Source: JAZNBI01 sp045586995 | GTDB lineage: Bacteria; Bacillota; Clostridia; Oscillospirales; CAG-272 | Assembly: GCA_045586995.1 (NCBI GenBank) | Contig: JAZNBI010000121.1 | Coordinates: 1-14,536 of the forward strand | DNA length: 14,536 bases | Direction of reading: 5' to 3' | Shown: in pieces, positions 1-7,462 of the stretch | Numbering within the stretch: position 1 is the first letter of the stretch | How the letters are laid out: every line of letters starts with the position of its first letter | Made by a program: the position numbers and the translations under genes | The notes under the pieces: model-generated | The model's database searches: none | Seen by the model: only the letters and a program-made list of their open reading frames with translations | What the model was told of the DNA's origin: nothing

Positions 1-948
1 GTTTTTAACGTTTGCCGCAGTTCTTGCAATAGCACCCGTTGCAGGGATACCTCCAAACAGTGCGGAAAAAATATTTCCTGCTCCCTGCGCTATCAATTCC
101 GTGTTGGAATTGTGCTTGTCGTCGATCATACCGTCCGACACAACGCAGGAAAGCAACGACTCTATTCCCGCTAAAATCGCTATGGTAAAGGCACTCGGCA
201 AAAGCGAACGCACAAGCGATGCATCAAAACTCGGAAGCGAAAGCTTCGGAAGACTGCTTGTAATTTGATAAAGGTCGCCTATCGTAGTTACCTCCATACC
301 TATCACTTTAACCAAAATAATTCCCAGTATGACAACGATTATCGAGCCGGGGATTTTTTTGCTTATTTTCGGCCAGATAATAAGAACGGCAAGAGAAATG
401 ACACCTACGATAACCCCTTGAGGATTTATCGTCGATATTGAGGATATAACAGCTTTGATTTTTTCCAACGTTTCAATAGCATTTGTTCCCGCAGGAAACG
501 TAAGTCCAAAAAAGTCCTTTAACTGTCCGATTACAATAGTTACGGCAATACCCGCCGTAAATCCGGTCGTGATCGTATAAGGAATGAATTTTATAAGCGA
601 GCCGATCTTGCAAAGACCCATAACTATCAATATGATTCCCGCCATGATCGTCGCTATAACCAATCCGCTGACACCGAACTGCACAACTATACCTGCAACA
701 ATGGTTGCAAAAGCGGCTGTAGGACCTGATATATTAACACGGCTTCCGCCAAGCAATGAAATCACAAATCCCGCAACGATTGCGGTATACAGTCCTTGTT
801 CGGGAGAAACACCCGAAGCGATTGCCAGCGCTATGGAAAGCGGCAACGCAATAATCGCAACTATCAGCCCCGCAACAATATCATTAACCAGTTGCTTTCT
901 GTCATAATTCTTAATTGTTTTAATAATTTTAGGTTCAAATATCTTCAT
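1..948 (-). CDS. SulP family anion permease, N-terminal 316 residues (partial)
   Basis: This is a membrane transporter of the SulP (SLC26-like) family, which moves sulfate, bicarbonate or other anions across the cytoplasmic membrane. I translated it by hand from the minus strand: it starts at 948 and stays open to the window edge, so the 3' part, including any C-terminal STAS domain, is missing. Family marks are the motif DIVAGLIVAIIALPLSIAL near residues 23-41 and GGSRVNISGPTAAF near 67-80, the classic SulP substrate-site region, followed by many hydrophobic segments. A purine-rich ribosome site (AAGGGAAGG) sits just before the ATG. It follows azlD after 26 bases on the same strand, so it is probably co-transcribed with azlCD. 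The true substrate cannot be told from the sequence. Confidence 0.9.
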   Translation of the reverse strand, partial: MKIFEPKIIKTIKNYDRKQLVNDIVAGLIVAIIALPLSIALAIASGVSPEQGLYTAIVAGFVISLLGGSRVNISGPTAAFATIVAGIVVQFGVSGLVIATIMAGIILIVMGLCKIGSLIKFIPYTITTGFTAGIAVTIVIGQLKDFFGLTFPAGTNAIETLEKIKAVISSISTINPQGVIVGVISLAVLIIWPKISKKIPGSIIVVILGIILVKVIGMEVTTIGDLYQITSSLPKLSLPSFDASLVRSLLPSAFTIAILAGIESLLSCVVSDGMIDDKHNSNTELIAQGAGNIFSALFGGIPATGAIARTAANVKN

Positions 949-974
949 AGTCCTTCCCTTACCTATATAATAGA

Positions 975-1286
975 TCATAAAAACATCTCAAACAAATATA
1001 CTACCGCACACCCAGAAAAGGCGCCCAAAAATAAATTTTCGGTAATCCACCCAATTATAATTCCAACCGCAAATGCTAAAAATCCGGCAAAAAAAGAGTC
1101 GGTCGTTTCAAAAATCGCAGGAACAGTCATCACGGCAAGCGTAACGTATGGCACGTAATAAAGAAACGAGCGAATAAATCTACTTGATATCGGCTTTCGC
1201 AAAAGCGTTAGCGGAATCGTTCGTATTGCGTATGTAACCGCCGCCGCGATCAGAATATAGATATATATGTTATTTTTCATCGCCAT
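975..1286 (-). CDS. azlD: AzlD family branched-chain amino acid transport protein
   Basis: This is the small membrane subunit that pairs with AzlC to export branched-chain amino acids and analogues such as azaleucine. The 103-residue product has the normal AzlD size and is nearly all hydrophobic, with about four membrane segments. Family-like features are the early AVTYAIRTIPLTLL stretch (about residues 16-29) and SFLYYVPYVTLAVMTVPAIFE (about 40-60). The ATG at 1286 has a GGAGG-like site directly upstream, but the spacing is short; the second ATG two codons on (MKNN) is an alternative start with better spacing. The start lies inside the end of azlC (17-base overlap), which points to translational coupling. 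The stop is TGA. Confidence 0.9.
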   Translation of the reverse strand: MAMKNNIYIYILIAAAVTYAIRTIPLTLLRKPISSRFIRSFLYYVPYVTLAVMTVPAIFETTDSFFAGFLAFAVGIIIGWITENLFLGAFSGCAVVYLFEMFL

Positions 1287-1992
1287 CCTCCTTCAACGGA
1301 AATATAAGAGCGGCGGCAGACGATATAACCACGGTAAGAATAATTATTTTCGTTCCGTAAGAAACAGACGAGAAAACAGGCAAAGCCGAGCATATTATGC
1401 TGAGCAGCATTGAAAAAGCGACAACTATCAAGACCGCCCGTTTTTTCTTTGCGGCAGGAATCATAATAGCGATAAACATTCCGTAAAGTCCGACGCTCAA
1501 AGCGTTCACTGCGCTTAACGGCAAAATATTTCCCAGCGCCGCGCCGCACCAGGTTCCAAGACACCACCCGGGTACGGCAATTGCCATCATACCGAAATAA
1601 AAAGCAGGGGCAATTCTTCCCTCCTGCCCTATCGAAGCCCCAAAAAGCTCATCGGTAACGGCAAATCCCATAAGCATACGGTGCGGTAAGCGCGCCTTTG
1701 ACGAAAGCTTTTGACTCAATGCGCAGGACATAAGAAGATAGCGACAATTTGCCACGAACTCGGCAAGCGCGATCTCGAGATATCCGCCGCCTGATGCGAT
1801 GACCTCAAACACCGTATATTCACCCGCAGAGGCATTGAGCAATATACTTGCCAATGCAGACTGCATCGCGCTGAGCCCTGCTCGTGAAGCCGTGATTCCA
1901 AGCGAAAATGCCACCGCTATATAGCCGAGGCATATTGGTATTCCTATTTTAAAACCGTTAAAAAAATCTTTTTTTATAGTATTTTCCGACAT
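1270..1992 (-). CDS. azlC: AzlC family branched-chain amino acid permease
   Basis: This is the large subunit of the AzlCD exporter, a cytoplasmic-membrane efflux pump for branched-chain amino acids. The 240-residue product has the usual family length. Diagnostic stretches are GFKIGIPICLGYIAVAFSLG (about 13-32), LLNASAGEYTVFE (about 51-63), AEFVANCRYLLMSCALSQ (about 77-94) and FAVTDELFG (about 110-118), all typical of AzlC. About seven hydrophobic segments are visible. The ATG at 1992 has only a weak GGA ribosome site about nine bases upstream; nearby upstream ATGs are in other frames, so this start is the best choice. It is the first gene of a likely azlC-azlD-sulP operon behind a perfect sigma-A promoter. 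Confidence 0.92.
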   Translation of the reverse strand: MSENTIKKDFFNGFKIGIPICLGYIAVAFSLGITASRAGLSAMQSALASILLNASAGEYTVFEVIASGGGYLEIALAEFVANCRYLLMSCALSQKLSSKARLPHRMLMGFAVTDELFGASIGQEGRIAPAFYFGMMAIAVPGWCLGTWCGAALGNILPLSAVNALSVGLYGMFIAIMIPAAKKKRAVLIVVAFSMLLSIICSALPVFSSVSYGTKIIILTVVISSAAALIFPLKEDGDEK

Positions 1993-2026
1993 TTTCGAAC
2001 ATCCATTATTTTTTCTTTATTTTGTT

Positions 2027-2055
2027 ATTATAGTATATACATTCGGTTTTGTCAA
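2027..2055 (-). promoter_or_regulatory. Consensus sigma-A promoter for azlCD
   Basis: Reading the minus strand, TTGACA (2055-2050) is followed by a 17-base spacer and TATAAT (2032-2027). Both hexamers match the consensus exactly, and the start of azlC is 35 bases beyond the -10 box. Such a promoter is usually strong unless a regulator holds it down. Confidence 0.85.
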
Positions 2056-2083
2056 CATTGCCATCGACAAATATATTTATAAA

Positions 2084-2112
2084 TATACATTTCGATAAAA
2101 ATATGCTATAAT
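2084..2112 (+). promoter_or_regulatory. Extended -10 promoter for the sigma/anti-sigma pair
   Basis: An extended -10 box, TGCTATAAT (2104-2112), has a partial -35 box TATACA (2084-2089, four of six matches) with a 17-base spacer. It would give a leader of roughly 175 bases before the sigma gene. No closer, better promoter was seen. Confidence 0.5.
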
Positions 2113-2159
2113 ATATACATACAAGAAATATTTTTCAATGTTCGTAAAGGTTTTTTGTT

Positions 2160-2189
2160 ATGGATATTACTAAGATGACAGACCATTAA
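2160..2189 (+). CDS. Possible nine-residue leader peptide or remnant 5' end
   Basis: An ATG at 2160 is preceded by AAAGG with nine bases of spacing and opens a nine-residue frame (MDITKMTDH) that stops at TAA 2187-2189, where the TTAAA repeats begin. It sits about 40 bases after the expected transcript start of the sigma operon. It could be a translated leader, the surviving 5' end of a lost gene, or chance. Nothing else supports translation. Confidence 0.2.
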   Translation: MDITKMTDH

Positions 2190-2209
2190 ATTAAATTAAA
2201 TTAATTTAA
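2186..2209. repeat. TTAAA tandem repeat joined to a 14-base AT palindrome
   Basis: Three exact copies of TTAAA (2186-2200) run into the perfect palindrome TTAAATTAATTTAA (2196-2209). The block is pure A/T. It could be a flexible or UP-like element, or a low-complexity scar at the edge of the sigma module. Confidence 0.5.
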
Positions 2210-2294
2210 ATAAAAACAAGATCGATCTGTTATTTTATTCCCGAAAAGTTGTGTATATAGATGAAGAAGTAATTTGAAAGTGAGGTGAACGCAA

Positions 2295-2855
2295 ATGGAT
2301 GATGAAAAAATTGTACAACTATATTGCGAGCGTAACGAGCAAGCAATTCAAGAAACTGCGAACAAGTATGGCAAATATTGCAATTCGATAGCTAAAAATA
2401 TTTTAGGTAATAACGAAGACGCTGAAGAATGTGTTAATGATACATATCTAAATACATGGAACAGCATTCCACCACATAACCCCAAAATGCTATCAACATT
2501 TTTAGGAAAGATCGTACGCAATTTAGCATTTAACAGATATAAGCATAATCATGCGGATAAGCGAGGCGGCGGCGAATTACCACTTGTTCTCGATGAATTG
2601 GCTGAATGTGTATCCGGTAATGATAACACATCTGATGACTTTGTGATGAAAGATCTTGTATCTGCCATAAATAAATTTCTCTCAACATTGTCAGAAGTCA
2701 AACGAAACATTTTCATTCGTCGATATTGGTATACAGAAAGCATCGTAGATATTGCGAAAAGTTACGGTATGGAAAGTACTGCAGTATCCATAATGCTAAG
2801 CCGAATTCGATCCAAATTACACAATTATCTTATTGAACGAGGGTATGACATATGA
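2295..2855 (+). CDS. ECF-like RNA polymerase sigma-70 family factor
   Basis: This is an alternative sigma factor that directs RNA polymerase to a dedicated promoter set, probably in answer to an envelope or external signal. The 186-residue product has the two-domain plan of ECF factors. Region 2 covers about residues 10-80 with the core-binding stretch NNEDAEECVNDTYLNTWN (about 39-56) and the tail of the domain at TFLGKIVRNLAFNRYKH. Region 4 covers about 120-182 and ends in a helix-turn-helix (DIAKSYGMESTAVSIMLSRIRSKL). AGGTG lies seven bases before the ATG. Its last bases overlap the next gene by four (ATGA), the usual layout for a sigma factor with its anti-sigma factor. The pair looks more AT-rich than its neighbours. 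The target promoters are not known. Confidence 0.88.
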   Translation: MDDEKIVQLYCERNEQAIQETANKYGKYCNSIAKNILGNNEDAEECVNDTYLNTWNSIPPHNPKMLSTFLGKIVRNLAFNRYKHNHADKRGGGELPLVLDELAECVSGNDNTSDDFVMKDLVSAINKFLSTLSEVKRNIFIRRYWYTESIVDIAKSYGMESTAVSIMLSRIRSKLHNYLIERGYDI

Positions 2856-3544
2856 AGAAAGAACAATTATATGAAGCATTAGGCGAAATTGATGAAACCT
2901 ATATCAACAATGCTAAGTTTTCCAAGAAAGGCACCGTAATGTGGTTTGCCAAGTCGACATGGTTAAAATTCGGCTCTATGGCAGCGTGTTTTTGCTTAAT
3001 GATATTAGCTGCCGTATTCGTATTGAACAACAATACGGTTGGTGGGCCAATGCTCGATTTATCGGATAATTTTGCAAACACAATCTCTTATGTAGGCTGG
3101 ACCGATAATTCAGCTCTTTACGAAGGTGCTTTAAACTACGAATTATTGCAAAACCAGCCTAACGAACATCTTCCTGTTTTTAAAATAGACACTATGGAAG
3201 AACTTGAGAATTTTAAAGAAACTTACAACGATATTCTTTTGTTTGATCAGGGCTATGATACAGTTCGATCATTTTCTGAAGCTATGGACAAAGCACAGTT
3301 TGACAGGGAAAGTTTTTATGAAGAACATTCCCTATTAATCATTTACATTCCTGCAAACAGCGGATCGTTCCGATATGCGCTTCAAGAGGTTAAAACCTCA
3401 GGTACATCCATATGCATACAAGTTGAACAGGCAAACGATCCAGAAGTGATTACCGAAGATATGGCGGGTTGGTTGTTGCTTGCATGCGTGGAAGATGTAG
3501 AAATTTCCAAGTATACATCTTTTGATGCTAAACTATCTAAATAA
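2852..3544 (+). CDS. Single-span membrane protein, probable anti-sigma factor
   Basis: I do not recognise a named family for the outer domain. The product (230 residues) has a short cytoplasmic N-terminus (1-39) that begins MKKEQLYEALGEIDETYI, one membrane segment at about 40-58 (GSMAACFCLMILAAVFVL), and about 170 residues outside the membrane. The N-terminal sequence style, topology and 4-base overlap with the sigma gene match Clostridia sigma-linked membrane proteins. The inferred role is to hold the sigma factor until an outside signal is sensed. A GAGGG ribosome site lies eight bases before the ATG, inside the sigma gene. No zinc-binding anti-sigma HxxxCxxC motif is visible, so this would not be a ZAS-type protein. 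The role comes mainly from context. Confidence 0.6.
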   Translation: MKKEQLYEALGEIDETYINNAKFSKKGTVMWFAKSTWLKFGSMAACFCLMILAAVFVLNNNTVGGPMLDLSDNFANTISYVGWTDNSALYEGALNYELLQNQPNEHLPVFKIDTMEELENFKETYNDILLFDQGYDTVRSFSEAMDKAQFDRESFYEEHSLLIIYIPANSGSFRYALQEVKTSGTSICIQVEQANDPEVITEDMAGWLLLACVEDVEISKYTSFDAKLSK

Positions 3545-3570
3545 TTGAACTGTATTGTTAAACCGATTTT

Positions 3571-3609
3571 AAAGCTCTATGCTTGTTAAGCGTGGAGCTT
3601 TTATTTATT
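3571..3609 (+). terminator. Rho-independent terminator of the sigma operon
   Basis: A 14-base-pair stem (3571-3584 with 3588-3601, loop GTT) contains two G-T pairs and is followed by a T-rich tract (TATTTATT). It lies 27 bases after the stop of the anti-sigma gene. Confidence 0.8.
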
Positions 3610-3842
3610 CAAAAATAATTTTCTAAAGGTCAAAAATATTTCTTGTAAGCGGTATTTTTAATGGTTGATACTCAAAAAAATCTTTATATATCAAGGAAAA
3701 TCCTTATCCCCCAATTGCTAAATAGTCCAAATATTCCCCCGAAAAGCCAATATATAAATCCCGCATCTAATACTTTTCTACATATATTTTGTCATTTTAA
3801 ACAGCGTTAATGGTTGCTATGCACAAATCCTTTGAAAGTGCG
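3610..3842. other. Intergenic stretch with no recognised gene
   Basis: This AT-rich stretch lies between the sigma-operon terminator and the arginine promoter. I see no reading frame with a convincing ribosome site, no tRNA, and no T-box motif. Small inverted repeats occur (AAGGA/TCCTT near 3695-3707; GCAC/GTGC near 3821-3841), but both are short and lack a clear T-tract in the right orientation. Confidence 0.5.
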
Positions 3843-3866
3843 TTTTATTTTGAATAAAATATTGAC
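3843..3866 (+). promoter_or_regulatory. Inverted repeat upstream of and partly overlapping the arg -35 box, candidate operator
   Basis: TTTTATT (3843-3849) and AATAAAA (3853-3859) form a perfect 7-base inverted repeat with a 3-base gap, ending just before the TTGACA box. The stretch TGAATAAAATATTGA (3851-3865) resembles an ArgR box half-site, TGAAT, with an imperfect second half at the wrong spacing. ArgR control of the arginine operon would be expected from the pathway, but this site is only a candidate. It could also be an AT-rich UP element. Confidence 0.3.
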
Positions 3867-3890
3867 ATTTATCGCAAAATGATGTATAAT
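3862..3890 (+). promoter_or_regulatory. Consensus sigma-A promoter of the arginine operon
   Basis: TTGACA (3862-3867), a 17-base spacer and TATAAT (3885-3890) match the consensus exactly. The ATG of argH lies 52 bases after the -10 box, so the untranslated leader is about 45 bases, too short for a T-box or riboswitch. Control is therefore likely at the promoter itself. Confidence 0.88.
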
Positions 3891-3942
3891 TATGCATATA
3901 AAGTAGAATAAACAAACATTTTTTGAATATACGGAGGCAACT

Positions 3943-5325
3943 ATGTCAAACGATAAACTTTGGGCGGGACGCTCAAAAGTAACGACCGACCGCGAAGCAG
4001 ACGATTTTAACTCATCGCTTCACTTCGACAAAAGAATGTATGAATGTGATATAAAAGGTTCTCAAGCGCACGCAAAAATGCTGGCTAAGCAAGGCATTAT
4101 AAGTGCTTCCGACACCCAAAAAATTTGCGACGGTCTTTCGGAAATTTTATCGGATATAAAAAGCGGCAAGCTTGATTTCTCGTCCGACGCCGAGGATATA
4201 CATATGTTTATTGAAAGCGAGCTTACAAGCCGTATCGGTGATTCGGGAAAGCGCTTGCACACCGCGCGCAGCCGCAACGATCAGGTTGCCTTGGATCTGC
4301 GTCTTTATTTGCGTGATGAATGTGATAAAATAACCGACCTTCTTTCTTCGCTGATAAAGGTTATTTCAACACTTGCCGAAAAATATGCCGCAACAATAAT
4401 GCCCGGATACACGCACCTTCAGCGCGCTCAGCCCATCACCTTCGGGCATCATATACTTGCATACGCAATGATGTTTTGCCGTGATATCGACCGTATAAAC
4501 GACACAAAAAAGCGTATGAATTCTTCCCCTCTCGGCTGTTGCGCTTTGGCAGGAACGACCTATCCTATAGACAGAGAGTTCACCGCAAAGGAGCTTGAAT
4601 TTGACGGTATCTGCTTAAACAGCTTGGACGGAGTTTCCGACCGTGATTTTGCCGTTGAGCTTTGCTCTGCGCTTTCAATTTGTATGATGCATCTTTCAAG
4701 ATTTTCCGAGGAGGTTATCCTGTGGTCGTCCTGGGAATTTGCGTTTGTTGAGCTTGATGACGCATATACGACCGGCTCAAGCATTATGCCGCAAAAAAAG
4801 AACTCTGATATGGCAGAGCTCGTTCGCGGTAAAAGCGGACGGGTGTTCGGAAATCTCACCTCATTATTAACTATGCTAAAGGGACTTCCGCTTGCATACA
4901 ACAAGGATATGCAAGAAGATAAAGAGGCGATTTTCGATGCCGTTGACACAACGAAAAAGTGTCTTTCCATCTTTATACCTATGCTTGCTACAATTAAGGT
5001 CAAGAGCGAAAATATGTACCGTGCGGCACAAAAGGGATTTATAAATGCTACCGACTGCGCTGACTATCTTGTAGGCAAGGGTATGCCATTCAGAACCGCC
5101 TATAAGCTTACGGGCGAGCTTGTGGCTTACTGTATTGAGCACAACACGGTTTTGGACGAGCTTCCCATAGAGGTTTACAAAGAAAAAAGCGAGTTGTTTG
5201 ATACTGACATATACACTGCCATAAAGCTTGAAAATTGCGTCGCACGCAGGACAAGCATAGGCGGCTGTGGAAAAGAATCCATCGACCTGCAAATAGAATT
5301 TGTTAAAGGCAAAATTAAATATTAA
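3943..5325 (+). CDS. argH: Argininosuccinate lyase
   Basis: This cytosolic enzyme splits argininosuccinate into arginine and fumarate, the last step of arginine synthesis, and works as a homotetramer. The 460-residue product has full family length. Conserved regions in order are the N-terminal LWAGR motif, HTARSRNDQ (residues 106-114), GYTHLQRAQP with the catalytic His at 158, and the fumarase-superfamily loop GSSIMPQKKN (278-287) whose Ser280 is the expected catalytic serine. The C-terminal ARRTSIGG is also typical. GGAGG stands seven bases before the ATG. It is first in an arginine operon, 17 bases ahead of argC, and is transcribed from the perfect promoter at 3862-3890. Confidence 0.97.
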   Translation: MSNDKLWAGRSKVTTDREADDFNSSLHFDKRMYECDIKGSQAHAKMLAKQGIISASDTQKICDGLSEILSDIKSGKLDFSSDAEDIHMFIESELTSRIGDSGKRLHTARSRNDQVALDLRLYLRDECDKITDLLSSLIKVISTLAEKYAATIMPGYTHLQRAQPITFGHHILAYAMMFCRDIDRINDTKKRMNSSPLGCCALAGTTYPIDREFTAKELEFDGICLNSLDGVSDRDFAVELCSALSICMMHLSRFSEEVILWSSWEFAFVELDDAYTTGSSIMPQKKNSDMAELVRGKSGRVFGNLTSLLTMLKGLPLAYNKDMQEDKEAIFDAVDTTKKCLSIFIPMLATIKVKSENMYRAAQKGFINATDCADYLVGKGMPFRTAYKLTGELVAYCIEHNTVLDELPIEVYKEKSELFDTDIYTAIKLENCVARRTSIGGCGKESIDLQIEFVKGKIKY

Positions 5326-5342
5326 AAAGGAAATTTCTTAAA

Positions 5343-6269
5343 ATGAAGAAAATATTTATTGACGGCAGCGCGGGAACAACAGGGCTTCGTATTCACGAGC
5401 GGCTTGCTGACTTTAAGGATATAGAACTTATCACCCTTTCCGACGAAAAGCGAAAGGATGCACAATACAGAAAAGAAGCTCTCAACTCTGCCGATTTCGC
5501 ATTTTTATGTCTTCCCGATGCAGCGGCAATAGAAGCGATTTCAATGCTTGAAAACAAAAACACGGCAATTATAGACACGTCAACGGCGCACCGTACCGCA
5601 AGCGGATGGGATTATGGATTTCCCGAACTTTCAGCTGCTCACAGAAAAGCAATTGCTTGCTCAAAACGAGTTGCCGTACCCGGATGCCATGCAAGCGGTT
5701 TTATAGCTTTGGTATATCCTTTGGTAGCTTCGGGAATTATTCCAAAGGACGCAAAGCTATGTTCGTTTTCGCTTACGGGATATAGCGGCGGCGGGAAAAA
5801 TATGATTGCCGCATATGGTGACGAAAACCGTTCTGAGCTCTATGACGCTCCGCGTCAATACGCGCTTTCTCAAAAGCATAAGCACCTTCCCGAAATGACG
5901 GCGATCACGGGACTTTCTTATGCGCCTGTTTTTTCTCCGATAGTAGCCGACTATTACAGCGGTATGGAGGTAACCGTGCAGTTGTTTGAGGATTCTTTAA
6001 ACGGAAATATTGACGATATAAAAAAAATATATGCAGAAAAATACACATCGGGGCTTGTAAAATTCAAGGAAGCCCCCGACGCCGACGGATTTTTGTCTGC
6101 GTGTTCCCTTTCGGGACGCGACGATATGGAGGTATCGGCATTTGGAGAGGGCGGCAGAATTATACTTGCAGCGCGCTTTGACAATCTCGGCAAGGGCGCA
6201 TCCGGCGCAGCCATTCAATGTCTTAACATTATGCGCGGTGCAGATGAAAAAATCGGGCTTGTATATTAA
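5343..6269 (+). CDS. argC: N-acetyl-gamma-glutamyl-phosphate reductase, short (type 2) form
   Basis: This enzyme reduces N-acetylglutamyl phosphate to the semialdehyde with NADPH in arginine synthesis. The 308 residues fit the short type-2 ArgC family rather than the roughly 345-residue type. The NADP-binding start reads FIDGSAGTTGLRIHERL (residues 5-21). The catalytic cysteine is Cys115 in VPGCHASGF, and SLTGYSGGGKNM and QKHKHLPEM are further conserved stretches. A purine-rich AAAAAGGAAA site lies a little far (about 11 bases) from the ATG. It lies between argH and argD; the kinase (argB) and acetyltransferase (argJ) genes that commonly accompany argC are absent here. Confidence 0.95.
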   Translation: MKKIFIDGSAGTTGLRIHERLADFKDIELITLSDEKRKDAQYRKEALNSADFAFLCLPDAAAIEAISMLENKNTAIIDTSTAHRTASGWDYGFPELSAAHRKAIACSKRVAVPGCHASGFIALVYPLVASGIIPKDAKLCSFSLTGYSGGGKNMIAAYGDENRSELYDAPRQYALSQKHKHLPEMTAITGLSYAPVFSPIVADYYSGMEVTVQLFEDSLNGNIDDIKKIYAEKYTSGLVKFKEAPDADGFLSACSLSGRDDMEVSAFGEGGRIILAARFDNLGKGASGAAIQCLNIMRGADEKIGLVY

Positions 6270-6295
6270 CCCCGCAACAGAAAGGAAAATATCAA

Positions 6296-7462
6296 ATGAA
6301 AGATATTATACAACTCGACAAGGAATATATCGCCGACACTTATGCGCGTTTTCCGATTACTTTGGTTGGCGGCAAGGGGTCGATTCTATACGGTGATAAC
6401 GGCAAAGAATATATCGATTTTAACAGCGGAATTGCCGTTAACACACTTGGCATTGCCGATGATAAATGGGCACACGACATTTCAAAGCAGCTTTTAAAGC
6501 TTCAGCACACATCGAATTTGTATTACACCGAGCCGTGCACACTCTTAGCAAAAGAATTGTGTGACAGAACCGGTATGAAAAAAGTATTTTTTTCAAATAG
6601 CGGTGCGGAAGCAAACGAATGTGCCATCAAGGTTGCAAGAAAATACGCTTTCAAAGCGAAAGGGTGCGAATATTCAACAATTATAACGCTTATAAACAGC
6701 TTTCACGGCAGAACTATAACCACTCTCGCCGCAACGGGACAGGATACATTCCATAAAGATTTTTTACCCTTGACACAGGGCTTTGCTTATGCTAAAGCCA
6801 ACGACATTGACGACCTTCGCAAATGCATTTCCGAAAACAAGGTCGCCGCAATAATGTTTGAAGTGGTACAAGGCGAGGGTGGCGTTCTTCCGCTTGAACA
6901 GGATTTTGTAAAAGAGCTTGCGAAAATCGCAAAAGAAGAAGATATTTTACTTATCTGTGACGAGGTTCAGACAGGAAACGGACGCACCGGAAAGCTTTAC
7001 GGATATATGAATTACGAAATAGAGCCGGATATCGTATCCACCGCCAAGGGGCTCGGCGGCGGTCTGCCGATTGGAGCAACGCTTCTCGGAGAAAAGGTTG
7101 AGAAGACCCTGACCCCCGGAACGCACGGGTCAACCTTCGGCGGCAACCCAATATGCTGTACCGCGGCACTTTCCGTGCTTTCACGCATTGATGAAAAGCT
7201 GTTGCTTGAAGTAAGACAAAAAAGCGAATATATATTTAACACGCTTAAAAACGCCAAAGGCATCATAAGCGTATCGGGTATGGGACTTATGATAGGCATT
7301 GAAACGGTACGCCCCGCTTCCGATATAATCAATGAATGTATTGAAGCAGGTGTGCTTCCCATAAAAGCAAAAAATAAAATTCGTCTGTTGCCCGCGCTTA
7401 ATATACCGTTTGATTTATTGCAAAAGGGCATAGAGATATTAAAGGAGATTTGTGCGAAATGA
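6296..7462 (+). CDS. argD: Acetylornithine aminotransferase
   Basis: This PLP enzyme converts N-acetylglutamate semialdehyde to N-acetylornithine using glutamate. The 388-residue product has the full length of a class-III aminotransferase. Marks are FSNSGAEANECAIKVARKY (phosphate-binding region, near residues 99-117), FHGRT, DEVQTGNGRTG with the pyridine-binding Asp222, and the PLP lysine Lys251 in STAKGLGGGLPIGA, followed by THGSTFGGNP. AAAGGA precedes the ATG by nine bases. It starts 26 bases after argC, and its TGA stop overlaps the likely argF ATG (ATGA). The exact acetylornithine versus ornithine-type specificity is inferred from the operon. Confidence 0.95.
   Translation: MKDIIQLDKEYIADTYARFPITLVGGKGSILYGDNGKEYIDFNSGIAVNTLGIADDKWAHDISKQLLKLQHTSNLYYTEPCTLLAKELCDRTGMKKVFFSNSGAEANECAIKVARKYAFKAKGCEYSTIITLINSFHGRTITTLAATGQDTFHKDFLPLTQGFAYAKANDIDDLRKCISENKVAAIMFEVVQGEGGVLPLEQDFVKELAKIAKEEDILLICDEVQTGNGRTGKLYGYMNYEIEPDIVSTAKGLGGGLPIGATLLGEKVEKTLTPGTHGSTFGGNPICCTAALSVLSRIDEKLLLEVRQKSEYIFNTLKNAKGIISVSGMGLMIGIETVRPASDIINECIEAGVLPIKAKNKIRLLPALNIPFDLLQKGIEILKEICAK

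Larger units (their letters stand above)
1993..2294. other. Divergent AT-rich intergenic region between azlC and the sigma factor gene
   Basis: This 302-base gap holds the azlC promoter on the minus strand and an extended -10 promoter on the plus strand at 2084-2112. It also has a possible nine-codon reading frame (2160-2189), three tandem copies of TTAAA (2186-2200) and a perfect 14-base AT palindrome (2196-2209). A GATCGATC palindrome lies near 2220. Beyond these I see no RNA gene or riboswitch. Confidence 0.6.

Noticed and set aside
584..1158. Plus-strand open frames overlapping the SulP and azlD genes.
   Set aside because: They are opposite-strand shadows of clear membrane-protein genes.
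2186..2209. The TTAAA repeats as a CRISPR-like or mobile element end.
   Set aside because: The units are five bases without spacers, and there is no transposase or matching inverted repeat at the other side of the module.
3821..3850. Possible terminator GCAC...GTGC followed by TTTTATTTT just before the arg promoter.
   Set aside because: The stem is only four pairs with a poor loop and there is no upstream gene left to terminate; the sigma operon already ends at 3571-3609.
3610..3942. A T-box or other riboswitch in front of the arginine operon.
   Set aside because: The promoter lies only about 50 bases before argH, leaving too short a leader, and the T-box core sequence is not seen upstream.
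4560..5003. Long minus-strand open frames inside argH, and similar frames inside argD and argF.
   Set aside because: They are antisense shadows of well-identified genes, with low-complexity translations, no ribosome sites and no family resemblance.
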